Origin: Dermanyssus gallinae
Taxonomy: Eukaryota > Arthropoda > Arachnida > Mesostigmata > Dermanyssidae
DNA length: 64,000 nt
Assembly (NCBI GenBank): GCA_003439945.1
Contig: QVRM01004007.1
Location: 992,001-1,056,000 of the forward strand
Direction of reading: 5' to 3'
Numbering within the stretch: the stretch's first letter is position 1; each line of letters starts with the position of its first letter. Below are positions 22,600-34,289 of this stretch, one piece after another. The notes below the pieces were generated by a model. It was not told the origin of the DNA. It searched no databases and worked only from the letters and a program-made list of their open reading frames with translations. The translations under genes and the position numbers were made by a program.

Positions 22600-23870
22600 G
22601 AAATAAATGTATTGGCTTTAATAACGACTAAGGCTGACACTGTGCACAAACCTCTTACACCGGGTCCCTGGAGAATTTTTCAATTGCTGACAAAATGCCG
22701 GTGATTTAGGGCGTGAAGACTTGTTAGAGACTCCCTTAACCACGCCTTACATAAAGAAATCTAGAGGATTCAAATCTGGGCTGTTTAATGGCCAAAGGTG
22801 TTGGCAAAACGGCAGCTTCATGTTTGGGCAAACACAGGATCAAGTCAGAGCGAGTCACTCTGGTGGCTTTGATCTTGTCAGGCGGCACTTTAAACTTTTC
22901 GTGCATACGAAACATAGTGCAAAACATTCAACACGTTGTACCGATACAACAAGGACCACTGAAATATATTAACCCAATCACCAAATAGAAACAAACTTAT
23001 TTTCAAGCTGATAATTATCTTTGTTTGCCCGTAGACGAGAACGAGGCGTCTGGCATTCTCCTTCCATTCGACTATGCAGAACCAGATTGATACATGTTGC
23101 CCTTTAAAAAGATACTATTGATGCAGTTCCTGCAAATATTGTTCAAATTGCACTAGAAAAAACACCAGTTAACACAAAGGCCAGTTTGTTAGCCGACTAA
23201 ATAATACAAGTGAAATACAAAATGTACAGCATATGTTTGTATTTTATTTTCGAAAACACGGATAATACAGTCAAAGTTCGTCATAATGTCCGTTAGATCA
23301 CTACCCAGCGAAAACTCCGGTCCTAAATTGCAGCCTCTCGCCGATCATTCATGAACTAAGCACTCAGCGTTCGTGTTCTTTGTAGACAATACTTAGTCGC
23401 ATAAGATGTGTATAATGTCTGCAGCAGAGCTGATACGTTCTCAGCTTGAACGGTAGTTTGCCCTGCCGCGAGGGCCTGACGCGGCGCAGTTGCCCCGTGT
23501 GTGGCGCCAGCAGAAGCCGGCGCTCGGAATCTGGGCAGAGCCGGGCACCGGGGTTGGACTCTACAATGTGCCGGAGGGGCAGACCAGGACAGCGGGTGGT
23601 ATAGCCGGATGGTTGGAAGAAGAGGCTTGCGGACGTCGCTCATTTCTCAGCGTGCCGAGTCGCTGCCGGTTAGAAAGATATGCCATTAAATCGGCAGCGG
23701 CGTGACAAGCATACCAGCGAGGCCGTAGCGCAGTGCTAGGTTGCTTTCTATTGCACCCACATACTGCGAGATGCCAAAACGTTATGTAGCGACACCGCTA
23801 TTAAACATCTTGACTTGTCAAACCGACTGTTGAGATCACCACATAGTACAGTCGTTTTTCGAAAGTCCAA
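22600..23870. other. unassigned stretch with a short GC-rich block
   Basis: No supported gene. 23460-23660 is clearly richer in G+C than its surroundings and is open on both strands, without recognisable domains. Confidence 0.45.
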
Positions 23871-23873
23871 CAT

Positions 23874-24072
23874 GTCAAGGTGGCTTAGTGGCAAAGCCTT
23901 TGCCTTGCATTCGAGAGGACTGGGTTCGAGACCCAGACCGGCCACTCTTAAATTGGTTTGCATGGTTTCCAATTTAGACAAGGTAAATGCCCGAGTGGAG
24001 TAAACTTAGCCATGACATGAAAAATCCGTACACGGGCAATTGCCTTACGGGAAATCAAAAAAAAAAGGCATA
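23874..24072 (+). mobile_element. tRNA-derived SINE with A-rich tail
   Basis: A tRNA-like head at 23877-23948 has an A box (TGGCTTAGTGG), a D-arm with GGC/GCC pairing, and a T-arm whose 5-bp stem CTGGG/CCCAG closes the loop TTCGAGA; this contains the B box GGTTCGAGACC. About 100 bp of unrelated body follows, then CCGTACACGGGCAATTGCC and an A run (24058-24066). The internal RNA polymerase III promoter plus the A-rich end define a SINE. Anticodon pairing is imperfect and there is no matching acceptor stem, so this is not a working tRNA gene. The tail block recurs at 4552-4590. Confidence 0.75.
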
Positions 24073-24079
24073 GCATTAA

Positions 24080-24945
24080 TCTCGCCAGCAGTGTTGCTAT
24101 TGCTTTCTGGAAGTCTAGAATATAATGAAATTACTTTGATGGAATGGTCTAGAAAATAGTGCAGTCACGCGTTTCCTGTGAGGACTACGCAGTTCTTTGT
24201 TTAGCTAGAAAGCTCGCTATTATACAACAGCAAGTCCCCTACTTGTTCTACCCGGCCTTTCTGTTTGTACACCCAGGCATTCCGTTATACACCAACTAGG
24301 GACGACCGTGGGTTCGGTGGTTCATGCCCCAGTTAGGACCAACACGTCATACTGCTCAGCTAAAGGAAGAAGTAGGTAACTTGAAGTAATGCCTAAACAG
24401 TTATTTTGAAAGAATTTAAGTAGCGATCCTTTGTCTTGAGCATACTGTGCCTACTTTTTAATAGTGCGTTTCTTACTGCTATGCAAGCCGGTCATGTCGC
24501 TTTTGCTCATCTCTGCACCTTGGTTACGCAATAGCGTGCAAAATGCATCGCGCAAGCAGGCATCAATTGAGTTTTGCAAAGTTGTTTCAAGAAAAACGGT
24601 TCCAGCGGCTTTGCTCGAGCCACCTCTTCCCGTAGCCCTAGCAAAGAGAGGAACAACTTTCAAAATACACTGGTTACCGTTGTTTGAACCACTTTGATGA
24701 TACAAGGAACGGTCGGGCTGCCTCTTAATAGCATTCCTAGAGCCCCGCTTTAACATATCTATACGGCTCAATGGAACAGGACAGGAACCCCACGTGGTCT
24801 CATGCTCACCGTTCCATAGGCAGCATTTGGCCTAAGCGTTGCAATTTTTCCTAAGACTCTTTAGCAAACCACATTCTACATGTGAATGTGTTCAGCTGCT
24901 GACACAACGTTGCCCATTAGATTTTTGGTTTTAATTTGAGCCACC
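24080..24945. other. unassigned stretch
   Basis: Frames on opposite strands overlap at 24451-24771. Neither shows a known motif, and nothing else is recognised. Confidence 0.45.
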
Positions 24946-24951
24946 TCAATT

Positions 24952-25350
24952 ACTGCCACCGTAACCGACTCACTTTCTCCCTCAATGGTCGGCTTCGGTT
25001 CACTTCGAGCTGGTCACGCCGCGACCCAAGCAGAAACGAACAAGATGAACAAATACGCCGAACTTGCACGAGCCCATAACTTCAGCCCAGTGGCCTTCGA
25101 AACCTTGGGACCACCGGGCCCCCTAACTGAGAGAATACTTACTAAATTGGGCGAACGATTAAAGATAACTACTGGGGACAAGAGAGCCGCACAATTTTTG
25201 CGCCAAAGACTTTCCATTGACGTCCAGAGGGGCAACGCAATCTCCATTTTGGGATCGCTTGCCGAATGGTGCACACCAGGGCTGTTATTGGCTGAAAGTT
25301 AACACGTTCACTTACACAGGATTGTAATATAAATCGATTAATAAATATTG
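24952..25350 (+). mobile_element. RLE-type LINE, short 3' copy
   Basis: A 5'-truncated copy of the element at 8398-10440. It starts inside the endonuclease domain just after the catalytic aspartate (TVTDSLSPSM) and stays open for 105 codons. Its C-terminal sequence is almost identical to the longer copy (NKMNKYAEL.RAHNFSPVAF, FETLGPPGPLTER, QRLSIDVQRGNAISILGS), ending at the stop at 25300-25302. Shared 3' UTR follows, then a short A run near 25357. It supplies the true C-terminus, which the 10.4-kb copy loses by a frame break. Confidence 0.85.
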
Positions 25351-25504
25351 GACGTTAAAAAAAACCAAGAGCAAACCGGCCAAAAACAAAAATTACTGCT
25401 GATGATTTAAATGCAGCTAGGATGGTCATTTTGCTTCACTCTCATAGCGTTGACGCAATAGAGCACGTTTCACTGACATTTTGCACTCGTCTTTAAAAAT
25501 ATTA

Positions 25505-25585
25505 GTGTACGGGATTGAAACCCGGTTCGCCAAGTTCGGCGCTACCGCCTAGACTACGGCATCTTACCACCTTAGTACGATCTCT
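25505..25585 (-). repeat. tRNA-like sequence, possible second SINE
   Basis: On the minus strand an A-box-like TAGTCTAGGCGG is followed about 35 bases later by a B-box-like GGTTTCAATCCC. The T-arm cannot form a full 5-bp stem with a 7-base loop, so it is not a functional tRNA. It may be a SINE head or a tRNA pseudogene. Confidence 0.3.
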
Positions 25586-25589
25586 TGTT

Positions 25590-26530
25590 AACTAGCCCCT
25601 TCCAGAACGGTACGTGTATAAACAGCTTACGCTGGCGGTGACCTTGTCAATTCGAACCCCACGAAGAGATTAACCAGAGCCTGATTACTCAGGGAGGTAA
25701 CTGAAGCGCCTCTAAGCATATATCGTGCCCCAAGCAACAACTAACTACGCACGCTATCACTGATGTAACAGTCTCCGAGAAAGTCTCACTCAAACCGCGG
25801 TAAATACACTATTTTGCAGAAGTATCATCTCCGCACGAATAACGTCGTAAAACCAATCATTTTGGAACCCTCTTTGAAACCTCTGTACGCTCCTTGTTGG
25901 TATTCTGAGCCTTGCACAGCTGCACCGTCTGAGTCAAGTGCAATTCCAAGGCTTGTTCTACCTCTTTGTCAACTTCAATATCTCTCCGCATCCGCATACC
26001 GGCTCCCTTGGACATAGCAAGTGGCAACCACATGTATAGACATATATAAAAAAAATTGTTTGGGGCGAATCTGCTGTTTTTCGCCTCGTGGGCGGGCCTG
26101 CGTACGAATGATTTTTCGACAGCGTGTCCATGAGGTCAATCTTTTCTCCTGCCTAGTCAAGTATGACTACTGAGTCAAGAGCTCCGCTTTGTTCGCGGCA
26201 GCTCCGCTCCGCGCGGCCATGTCTCACCTGCTCGCTCCCGGTATGGAAGAGAGGAGAAACTATATAAGTTATCTGTAGTGGTGTCGAAACGAAACACATC
26301 ACATTGCAGGTCCCCCGTTTCTTATAACGACGGGGTTTGAGTGTTATAGTTTGCACCAATCTCGTCTTTGGACCCTACACTGCACTGGTGAGTATATAAC
26401 ACTAAGTACAACCAGCCTTGCGGGGTGTCAGCCGTTCTATCCCCGTTGTGGATCGTATCTTCTTTAAGCGATGCTTATGGAGAATAGATTATAAGTCATA
26501 CCGCTGAAAGTCAGCGACCATGCTGCCTCA
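25590..26530. other. unassigned stretch
   Basis: No motif-bearing frame and no repeat recognised. Confidence 0.45.
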
Positions 26531-26539
26531 AATATCGTT

Positions 26540-27330
26540 GGGGAAACCATAGATATCTCGACTTTGTCTGTCTATGTACCCGCTCTAAGCGCCTCTGATA
26601 GATTATAATCCGATAGAGCAAAGTCAGGACTATACGCAGGATAAGGCAAAATATCCCATCCTGATTCCATTAACTTCTTGGTGGCGAGCAAAAATATGTG
26701 CGGTCTTGCGTTGTCGTGATGGAGAGTCACTCCTGCTTCGCCAATTCCGGCGGCTTCTGGTCAATTGCCCTCTTCAAATTGTCCAGTTGTTGACAGTATT
26801 TCATCGTATTGATGGTTTCGTTTGTTTGTAACAGCTTAAAATAGATATCCCCTTTTGCATGCCACCAAAACTTAACATTATTTTTCTTGTAGGGGGCCCG
26901 GGCTTAACAGTTGCTTGGGGCTCACTCTCTTTTTAAACCGCGCTTTTCTCCGGAGAACGTTCTTATAGAATATCGACTCTTCATTCTCTGTCACTACGGT
27001 GTAGATAAAGGGGCGATCCTTGTTCTTTTTAGGAGCTGATCGCATTCTAGCACACGTTCCAGTTGGTGATTGCTGAGCGCGTCCGACCCCATACATCCAA
27101 CTTGCTGAGCGCGTACCGAGAGGTATCGATTTCGTTCGATTACTATTGTTAATGCGGCCGTGTCCACTGTCACAAGGCGTCCCGGCCTGTCTCGGTCGTT
27201 AACGTCGAAGTCGTTGTTCCCAAATCGAATGAACCACTTTCGAACTGTTCGATCTGTTATTGTCTCTCCGCCACACACTTTACATATCTGAGTTACGAAA
27301 TGAGTTTTTCGAACGGGGCTATGGATCAAC
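26540..27330 (-). pseudogene. decayed mariner transposase
   Basis: Minus strand: the N-terminal helix-turn-helix part (27329-27000) reads TITDRTVRKWFIRFGNNDFD and VNDRDRPGRLV, matching the WF.RF..GDFD..D..R.GRP signature. The catalytic part follows in other frames: ENEESIFYKN (first D region, decayed), QLDNLKRAI near 26780, H.D.ARPH-like residues near 26710, and YPAYSPDFALSDYNL near 26610-26570 (last catalytic D). At least three frame breaks are visible. Terminal inverted repeats were not identified. Motifs point to a DD34D mariner different from the one at 33-34 kb. Confidence 0.8.
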
Positions 27331-27333
27331 CTA

Positions 27334-27348
27334 ATATATATATATATA
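27334..27348. repeat. short (TA)n tract
   Basis: A 15-bp TA run at the upstream border of the decayed mariner. Confidence 0.85.
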
Positions 27349-27349
27349 C

Positions 27350-30300
27350 TGCAGTAAACGTAATTTACAAAAACACCACGTTGAAGGTCCCTTAATAGAT
27401 GCGTTGGACGTCATCGGTTCGTTAGGAGAGCTTCGCAGCTGTCGCTTCAAACAAGGTAACGATGATTGCCAACTAGGTGCAACACTTCACATGTTTCGAT
27501 GCAAAACGCTGCTTCTCTATGAGCAGTTTTCCAGGTGCAGCCCTTTTAAATTTACTTCGTTGCTCAGTAGGGGTCTATAGTGCAACGTGCAGCTCAAGTT
27601 TAGAGTGGTAAGGAAATTTCTATAATTTAGCTAAATAAATACCCTAGGCAAATGAAGCCAGTAATGGGAAGCAATCCACCCGGGCCGCCTTGCATACCGG
27701 ACAAAAAATATGGCTCAAGCACTCGCTCACATGTTACTCCATGGACCCTGGTCTGTGGTGATAGGATTCACAAAGTGTAGTTCTAAAAAAAATAACCGTT
27801 GCACAAAGTGTTTTTAAATTAATTTTATTGATACCATATACGATGACTGTGCATTTATTAGTACGTGGGAATCATGCTCGTGTGCGGTTTTGAACAGCCA
27901 TTAAGCCTAATTGTAGTGGCCAGGTAAAGAAATCCCGAAAGGCAATACTGCGGCCACCCCCAAGAAGGGGGCAAAGAGTCGACTGGGTTTATGAGTGTTA
28001 CACTACCGTGTTTATTTTTTGCGCGTCTTAATTCATGATAAAGATGGCCTAGATAGAGAACTTCACAATATAAAACAGGGACTTAGCATATATGTGATTC
28101 GTGAAAGCTATAGAGAACCCCTTGTAAGCATGTTAAGCAAACATTTCTGTGAAGCATGGTAGACATGTGCTGTTGACAACTGCAATGGTAAACCAGTTAT
28201 GGATGTATGCTGTTATACCCGACACGTTTATAACAAGGCCAGTTGCTCACCTGTGGGAAGGAGTTTTGAAACAGAGAGATTTCTCGTTGTGGCTAGAAAC
28301 CAAGCGAGTAAGGAGGAATGTTATATACCAACGTACGAGATGAGGGAGGAGAAAGGTTTAGTATCAATGTACAAATAAGACAACAACCTTTTGGATTCCA
28401 TCGACATTCTCGTGATCTACCGAGTGTTGCTTGATTGCATTTTGTCCGTTTTCCGTTTCCAGCTCATTTAAAGAGACCTCATGAAGGTAGCAGGGGTGCT
28501 ACTGTCTGCGAACTAAAAGTAGAGCTGCTACTGCGCTCACGCACACGCAAACTTTTCCTCAAGATCCCATTATAAAAACTGTTATCAGTCCTTTAGCTTT
28601 AACTTCCGTTGCGTTTTTCGGCTCACAATTCCTAATTCATGCTGGTCTGATGTGTCCTGTCAGTTGAGGATATCCATTGTTGCCTACGGGGCACGCTTAT
28701 GTGCGCACGGGAATAGTATGGCATGTCATAGCCAGGTTTCTTCTAGATAATGGCTCAATGCGCAGGTTTGTAACTAGCCGACTGGCGGTTGCTCTTTGGG
28801 CCAGTCCTGTGGGACACAAATTCGCGTATGTCTATACGCTCGGCAGGTCCAGACCCCGACAGGCAAAAATATTTCTCTTTGTTCGACTTCAGCTACTGAC
28901 GCAGTCCTTCGTGTCGATGGTTCTCGCAACGTGCGTAGTTGAATAACTCGCGTCGACGACGCTCCCCACCCCGACAGAGAAGCCCCGTGACAAGGTCGGC
29001 ACCAAATTGGCCGAACAAGTCGACGGTCCGATCAGGGTTGAATTGTAGCTTGGCGTGTGCGATATCTTTAGAGCCTTGAGAATCCCGCGTCGCTTTGACG
29101 AGCGGACCAGCGGTATGGACGCCCGGTTTGGTTGTGTCTTCGTAACGGAACAGAGGGCCTTGGCTGCGGCACGCAGGCCCTCATGACGCGGCAACAACGC
29201 AAGAGTTTGAAACAGAGTGCTGACATATTGACGTGACTTAGGTGACACGCGGTGCGGTAGTAGGTCATAAAAGGCGACACGACAGGCGGTGAGCGGAAAT
29301 GCTATCCATGTTCAGAAACATTAAAGGCGCGACCAAGACTAAAGAAAACAGCGGCAGTGGCATTGAAAATGCGGGAAAGGAGAAACCGTCTTGGTCCCCG
29401 ACTTCGTGGAGGTCCTACAGGATCCGTGCAAGCGCCCGGGGGCCCTACGTGCTGTCGTTTGAGCACCTGAACTGACTAAGACATCGCAAGTACAACAAGC
29501 CTATAGCAAGTGAGTGGTGAACGGCAATACGGTGTAATGAACCCCTGACGTCTCGTATTCGTAACACGCGTAAGCTTGGTAGCGTCTTTAGCACCGGTGG
29601 GAGTAGCGCATTAAAAAGGTTGAAACTCTCAGTCATAGGAAATCCTCACGAAGCTTTTTTTCGCAGCTTGATTAGCATAAAAACCTTGGCCAACAGCTGC
29701 GCTGTAGTTTCGTTCAAGTACAATATCTCTCGTTGCTGAACTGTTGCTCTGCCAAGCTTGTGTCCTGAGTTTGGACTAGTTGCAAAGACCATGCGGAGCG
29801 AACGTTCCGATCATTCAAGCGGACTACCCTGCACTTCGCCGCGGTGGCCTCTCTAGAAAGAATTTGCCCGGATCCTGGACCACTAAGAGTAAATGGAGCG
29901 GCAAATATAAATACGATCTAACGATAGATGGTCAAAGGCTTGCTCTCGTCAAATCAATGGCAACGACAAGCACAGACGGAGATTCTGGCGACAAGCAATA
30001 TGCTGGCAACCACATACGATGCACGTCGCTGATGGAAAATTTGGTAAAGTATTGCAAATGCCATTCAGTGTGTAAATATATTCTAGATGGCCAAAGTTAA
30101 TGGAATTGTGTGGGCTTTTAAACTTTATACTGGCATCGAGACCAACAATGTGGCCAATATTTAAAATAAGCGGATAATTCACAATTATTCACAAAATGTC
30201 ACAAGTTTTGATATTGCCATAACAATGATAATGGTCACCAAACGTGACGGGTGAAAACGATGAATATTATAATTTATAAAAATACTATCGTCTAACAGAT

Positions 30301-31070
30301 AATTGAGGCTGTCGTAAGGATAATGCGATGTAAACATCACACGCGTAAATACATCCACCTGATAGGTGTCTGACGAGAATACACGCAACCGTCGTTGCGA
30401 TTTAACTTTCGAAGAAGAGTGTCAGGATGTTCTGCCGGCTCCTCTTTCGGTCCCGCGTTGCTTCTTTATTCGTAAACAATGACACCAACAAGTAACAGTC
30501 GTATCGGTGGCAGTATTGGTTCTAGAGAGTAGGACGTCTGACAGGACACAAGCGACCTTCTGCCGTTGTAATTTAGCCGACTCGATCAATTGAGTGTGGC
30601 CAGCCTCCGCCAGCTGAGAGAAGGCGAAAGGAACGAACGAACTATCTATCTGGCCATCTTCTATGTTCGATCCGCATGACCGCTGAGGGCGCCGGATTGA
30701 ATTGGCGATAACCAGTTGTGTGCAGCGGAAAAGGTCTCGAGGTCCGATTGATTCCGCGCCGCACCACGCGCGCTGTGCGTTGACCTTTTTGGTTTCTAGC
30801 TAGCTCTCCGATGTCACCACGTTTCAGCCTCTCGTGAAGATAAAATCTAGCATGTCGCGCCCCCCAAAACACCCCAACTGTGCGGTGGCGTTTCGTCGGG
30901 TCAGACCGGACAGGGCCGAGGCCCGGCCAAGGGGTTCCAATGATCAGGGCCCTCGTCGGCAATGAGGAAGCCGTCTACTGGTGGCTAGCTCGAAAAGATT
31001 GGCTGCTGCTGCTTTTTCTACAGCGCGGCTGTTACTGGTTCGGCTGGCTCTCTAGCCACTCCTCCATTAT
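27350..31070. other. unassigned stretch, GC-rich toward the right
   Basis: No gene could be supported. Frames at 28889-29248 (minus, 119 codons), 29780-30100 (plus, 106 codons) and 30642-30962 (minus, 106 codons) have ordinary amino-acid composition but no recognised domain, and no splice-linked partners were found. 28.9-29.4 and 30.6-31.4 kb are visibly richer in G+C and CpG than the rest of the window, which could mark a promoter or an unrecognised gene. Confidence 0.4.
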
Positions 31071-31080
31071 CATGATTGCC

Positions 31081-31109
31081 TACTACCACTACTACTACTA
31101 CTACTATTC
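31081..31109. repeat. (TAC)n microsatellite
   Basis: About nine ACT/TAC units within the GC-rich block. Confidence 0.85.
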
Positions 31110-31653
31110 GACTGTTCCATAGATCCCCACTCGAGCAGCCCTCGGAGCTACGATTGCCGGGCGACTCGCAGCCGCCGTCGCCTCATGCCCATATTACGGG
31201 GCGACCCACCCCCGGGCGGGTAAACCGGGCGGGAAACAACGACTGCCAAGAAAGACAAACTCGACGACAGACCAACCGTCGAACGTTGAAAAGCGGGCTT
31301 CTAAGCGTAGCTCTTCACTCGGCCAATCCGGTCCGGTTCTTTGCTTCGTCGGTTGTAGTAGCAATACCATAGAATCCGTCGGCGGAGTCGGTTTCTGCTG
31401 CCTGCTGCTACTGTCTTGCGAGTGGTTAGAATGGCCAGCCGATCATTCTGACTAACTGACCGAAACGCATTATCTACTACCGCGATTCGCTGCTGTATGC
31501 CAGACGTAGTAGCAGAAATTTGCTATTTTGGAATGATGACTGACGACGACACTCCGATGCCGAACATGATGCTGATGATGTTGCTGTGCCATGCTGTGCT
31601 GCTCATAGAGGAGCCGGTTCAGGGCCGCTTGCCGACGGCCAACCAACCACAAG

Positions 31654-31787
<134 letters not shown>

Positions 31788-31789
31788 GC

Positions 31790-32937
31790 ATTCAAAACAT
31801 TGAATAGGTTACCACATTGCCTCTTCTCAGCCTCTTCTGCAAAGTACCTCCTTTAAAATGCGTTGCATCGAACCATACATGGTGTGATCCACACATTCAC
31901 ACATGGTTGTATCCTATCAACGTTGCGACCAGTCGATGGTCGACACCGATCCTCATAGCAATGCCGTCGAGCAGTGTACAAGCAATATGGTCTTGCGAAT
32001 AATGCAACGATAAAATTTTAAAAACACAAGTACATACTTTAATAAAACGCTCTTAAAACTCTAAAACATATGTGTGCACTAGGCTACGACCTAAGTGCAC
32101 TTCCTCCACTTTGAACTTTGAGCATGTGTGTTCTTCTTTAATAACTACATGCTTCCATTAATATTGCAGTAATAAAATTTAACTGTTCAGCAAACTAAGT
32201 GTAGGCATTTTTTGCAAATTGCATTGATGTAGCCGTATTAATTTGCTATGTCTTTTTTACTTTTTTAAGACAAACCATATATTTATTGTCATAGGCATAC
32301 AATTATGGGGAATTTGCCATGTCTCGTTTTGACAAATTATAGTTCGCTTGTCCTTAGCGTATTATAAATAAGGCTGCTTGACCCGATGCCGCGCACGGCG
32401 TAATATTGCAAGTTAACGTGATTGTGTGTGAGCAATACTTACTGGTTTTTGGCAAAAGTTAGACTCGTTGGACTAACTTACATCTTTGGCTGTGACAAGG
32501 GAATGCTCACATACACGAGAATTCTGCAGCTCACTCTTGCGTTTGAAAAGAACAATCTGTGTAAAATTAGCGCGATTATATTTTTCTAATAATTCACTCA
32601 GATGGCTGTTATTAAATGCATGTATGACATATTTACTTTTTAAATTTAAATAAACTGCTATTATTTTGTCCCATATAATATAGGACATAATACAATGGTT
32701 ACTGAAGCATGTTTTGCTTCTCGAGCCTGTAACGTGAACTGTGTTCTGGCTACTCTCAGGGCTCTCGCACAGAAGCGCCTGCGCAGCGCAGACACTCCCG
32801 GGTGAAGGGACCCTGTGCTGTCGGAAACCCGTCGCGGTCTCTCGGAAGCACCACGGCATCCAAAATTGTCTTCCTTTTCTTTGCTATTATTAGATAACGA
32901 ACGAATTCCGATCTTTGGAGGGTTTTTTGTATTAACA

Positions 32938-32938
<1 letters not shown>
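31790..32938. other. unassigned stretch
   Basis: AT-rich with short overlapping frames. 32700-32900 is open on the minus strand without a recognised motif. Confidence 0.45.

Positions 32939-32939
<1 letters not shown>

Positions 32940-32990
<51 letters not shown>
32940..32990. repeat. (TA)n microsatellite at mariner insertion site
   Basis: A 51-bp TA array ending exactly at the left end of the mariner element. A shorter run follows the right end at 34269-34281. Mariners insert at TA, so the element probably landed in or beside this array. Confidence 0.95.
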
Positions 32991-32993
<3 letters not shown>

Positions 32994-34262
32994 CAACAAG
33001 TTCTTAAAATGAAAACCAATAATTTTCCAAATCTTGTTTTTAATTTGTTCTTATTCAATATACTCCCCGAGAAGCTCAATACACTTTTCCCACCGAGATT
33101 TTAAAGCATTTATACCTATTGAGTAGACTTCCGCGTCTTTAGACTGAAAATAGGCATTGACAGCAGCCTTAACCTCTTCACTGCTGGTGTGCAAAAACGC
33201 TTTCCACCGAGACTATTTTTCAAATGTCCGAAGAGGAAATAATCAGAGGGGGCCAGATCTGGAGAATAGGAAGATTGTTCAATAAGTTCGAACCTCAGTT
33301 GGGCCAGTTTTGTCGATTTTTGCCGCGATTTGTGTGCAGGAGCATGGTCCTGGTGAAACAGGACAACCTTCTTCTGCAAAGCGGGCCATTTCACGACGAG
33401 TTCTTGCTTCAGGCAATCCAACAGTCTTGCATAATATTCTCCCGTGATCGTTATGCCGCTCTCAAGGTAGTCGACCAGAATTATTCCACGTTGGTCCCAA
33501 AAAACCGTAGCCATCATCTTTCTGGTCAATGCCGTTGTCCGCGCCCTCTTCGGACGTCCTTGACCAGGTGCAGACCATTGGCGAGATGCTTCTTGGGTCT
33601 CGGGAGTGTAGTGATGGACCCAACTTTCATCGACGGTCACGAATCTGCGCCAAAAATCCGACGGATTTTTCGACATCTTGGCCAAATTTGGCTGTGAAGC
33701 GGAAACGCGCGTCTTTTTGGCCTTGGTTGAGCAAATGCGGCACCCATTTTGCTCTGAGCTATTTCATCTTTAAGTTCTCGCGCAGGATGAAATGTACACT
33801 ACCCAAACTGACCCCCAAGGTCTCCGCTGTCTCCCTAATGTTCACTCGCTTATCTGCGGCAACGATTTTCCGCACTTTTTCCACGTTTTCCTCAGTTGCC
33901 GTTTTTGGGCGCCCTGAACGTAGTTCATCCTCGGTGCTCCTGCGATCTTATTTTAACTCATTAATTCCGTTGCAAACAGTGGCAAAACATGACACAGAGT
34001 CACCGTACACCTCGTCTAACTCAGTTTTCACTTGGGTCGCATTCAAACCTTTGAAATAAAAATGCTTGATAACCACTCGAAACTCTTTTTTCTCCATTTT
34101 TCAAAATCACGCCGATACGTTGCACGGGAAAAGCGATCAAACGAAACGGCCAATCACCATAATATTTTGACTGTTAGCAGTCAAAAAGTTTCCGTTTCCA
34201 ACAGCTGTCAAAGCGCGCCAAAATTCGATTCCAGAAAAACTCATTATAAAAATGTGTTGAAC
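32991..34262 (-). mobile_element. mariner transposon, full length (1272 bp)
   Basis: The left end GTTCAACAAGTTCTTAAAAT (from 32991) and the reverse complement of the right end, GTTCAACACATTTTTATAAT (34262 inward), form imperfect terminal inverted repeats of about 28 bp. The outer eight bases are identical. A TA dinucleotide flanks each end (32989-32990 and 34263-34264), as expected for the mariner target-site duplication. A length near 1.3 kb fits an intact DD34D mariner. The transposase lies on the minus strand and is mutated, so the copy cannot move on its own. Confidence 0.93.
33116..34097 (-). pseudogene. mariner transposase (DD34D), inactivated
   Basis: The enzyme cuts and pastes the element at TA sites in the nucleus. 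The start MEKKEFRVVIKHFYFKG at 34097 suits the family, followed by the helix-turn-helix region (GRPKTATEENVEKVRKIV, IRETAETLGVSLGSVHFILR). Two in-frame stops (after ELK and after LKMK) and a frameshift near 33690 precede the intact catalytic half (189 codons, 33685-33116). Catalytic residues there are D19 in VTVDESW, D113 in HQDHAPAH and D148 in YSPDLAPSDYFLF; D113 and D148 have exactly 34 residues between them. Expected length is about 345 residues. The 157-codon frame on the plus strand over the same DNA is a shadow. Confidence 0.92.
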
Positions 34263-34289
34263 TACCTGTATATATATATATCAACTTTC

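Noticed and set aside
23877..23948. Functional tRNA gene
   Set aside because: The A and B boxes are good, but the acceptor and anticodon stems do not pair, and a SINE body with an A-rich tail follows.
33224..34059. Open frames of 157 and 176 codons on the plus strand
   Set aside because: Antisense shadows of the mariner transposase, whose catalytic motifs are clear on the minus strand.
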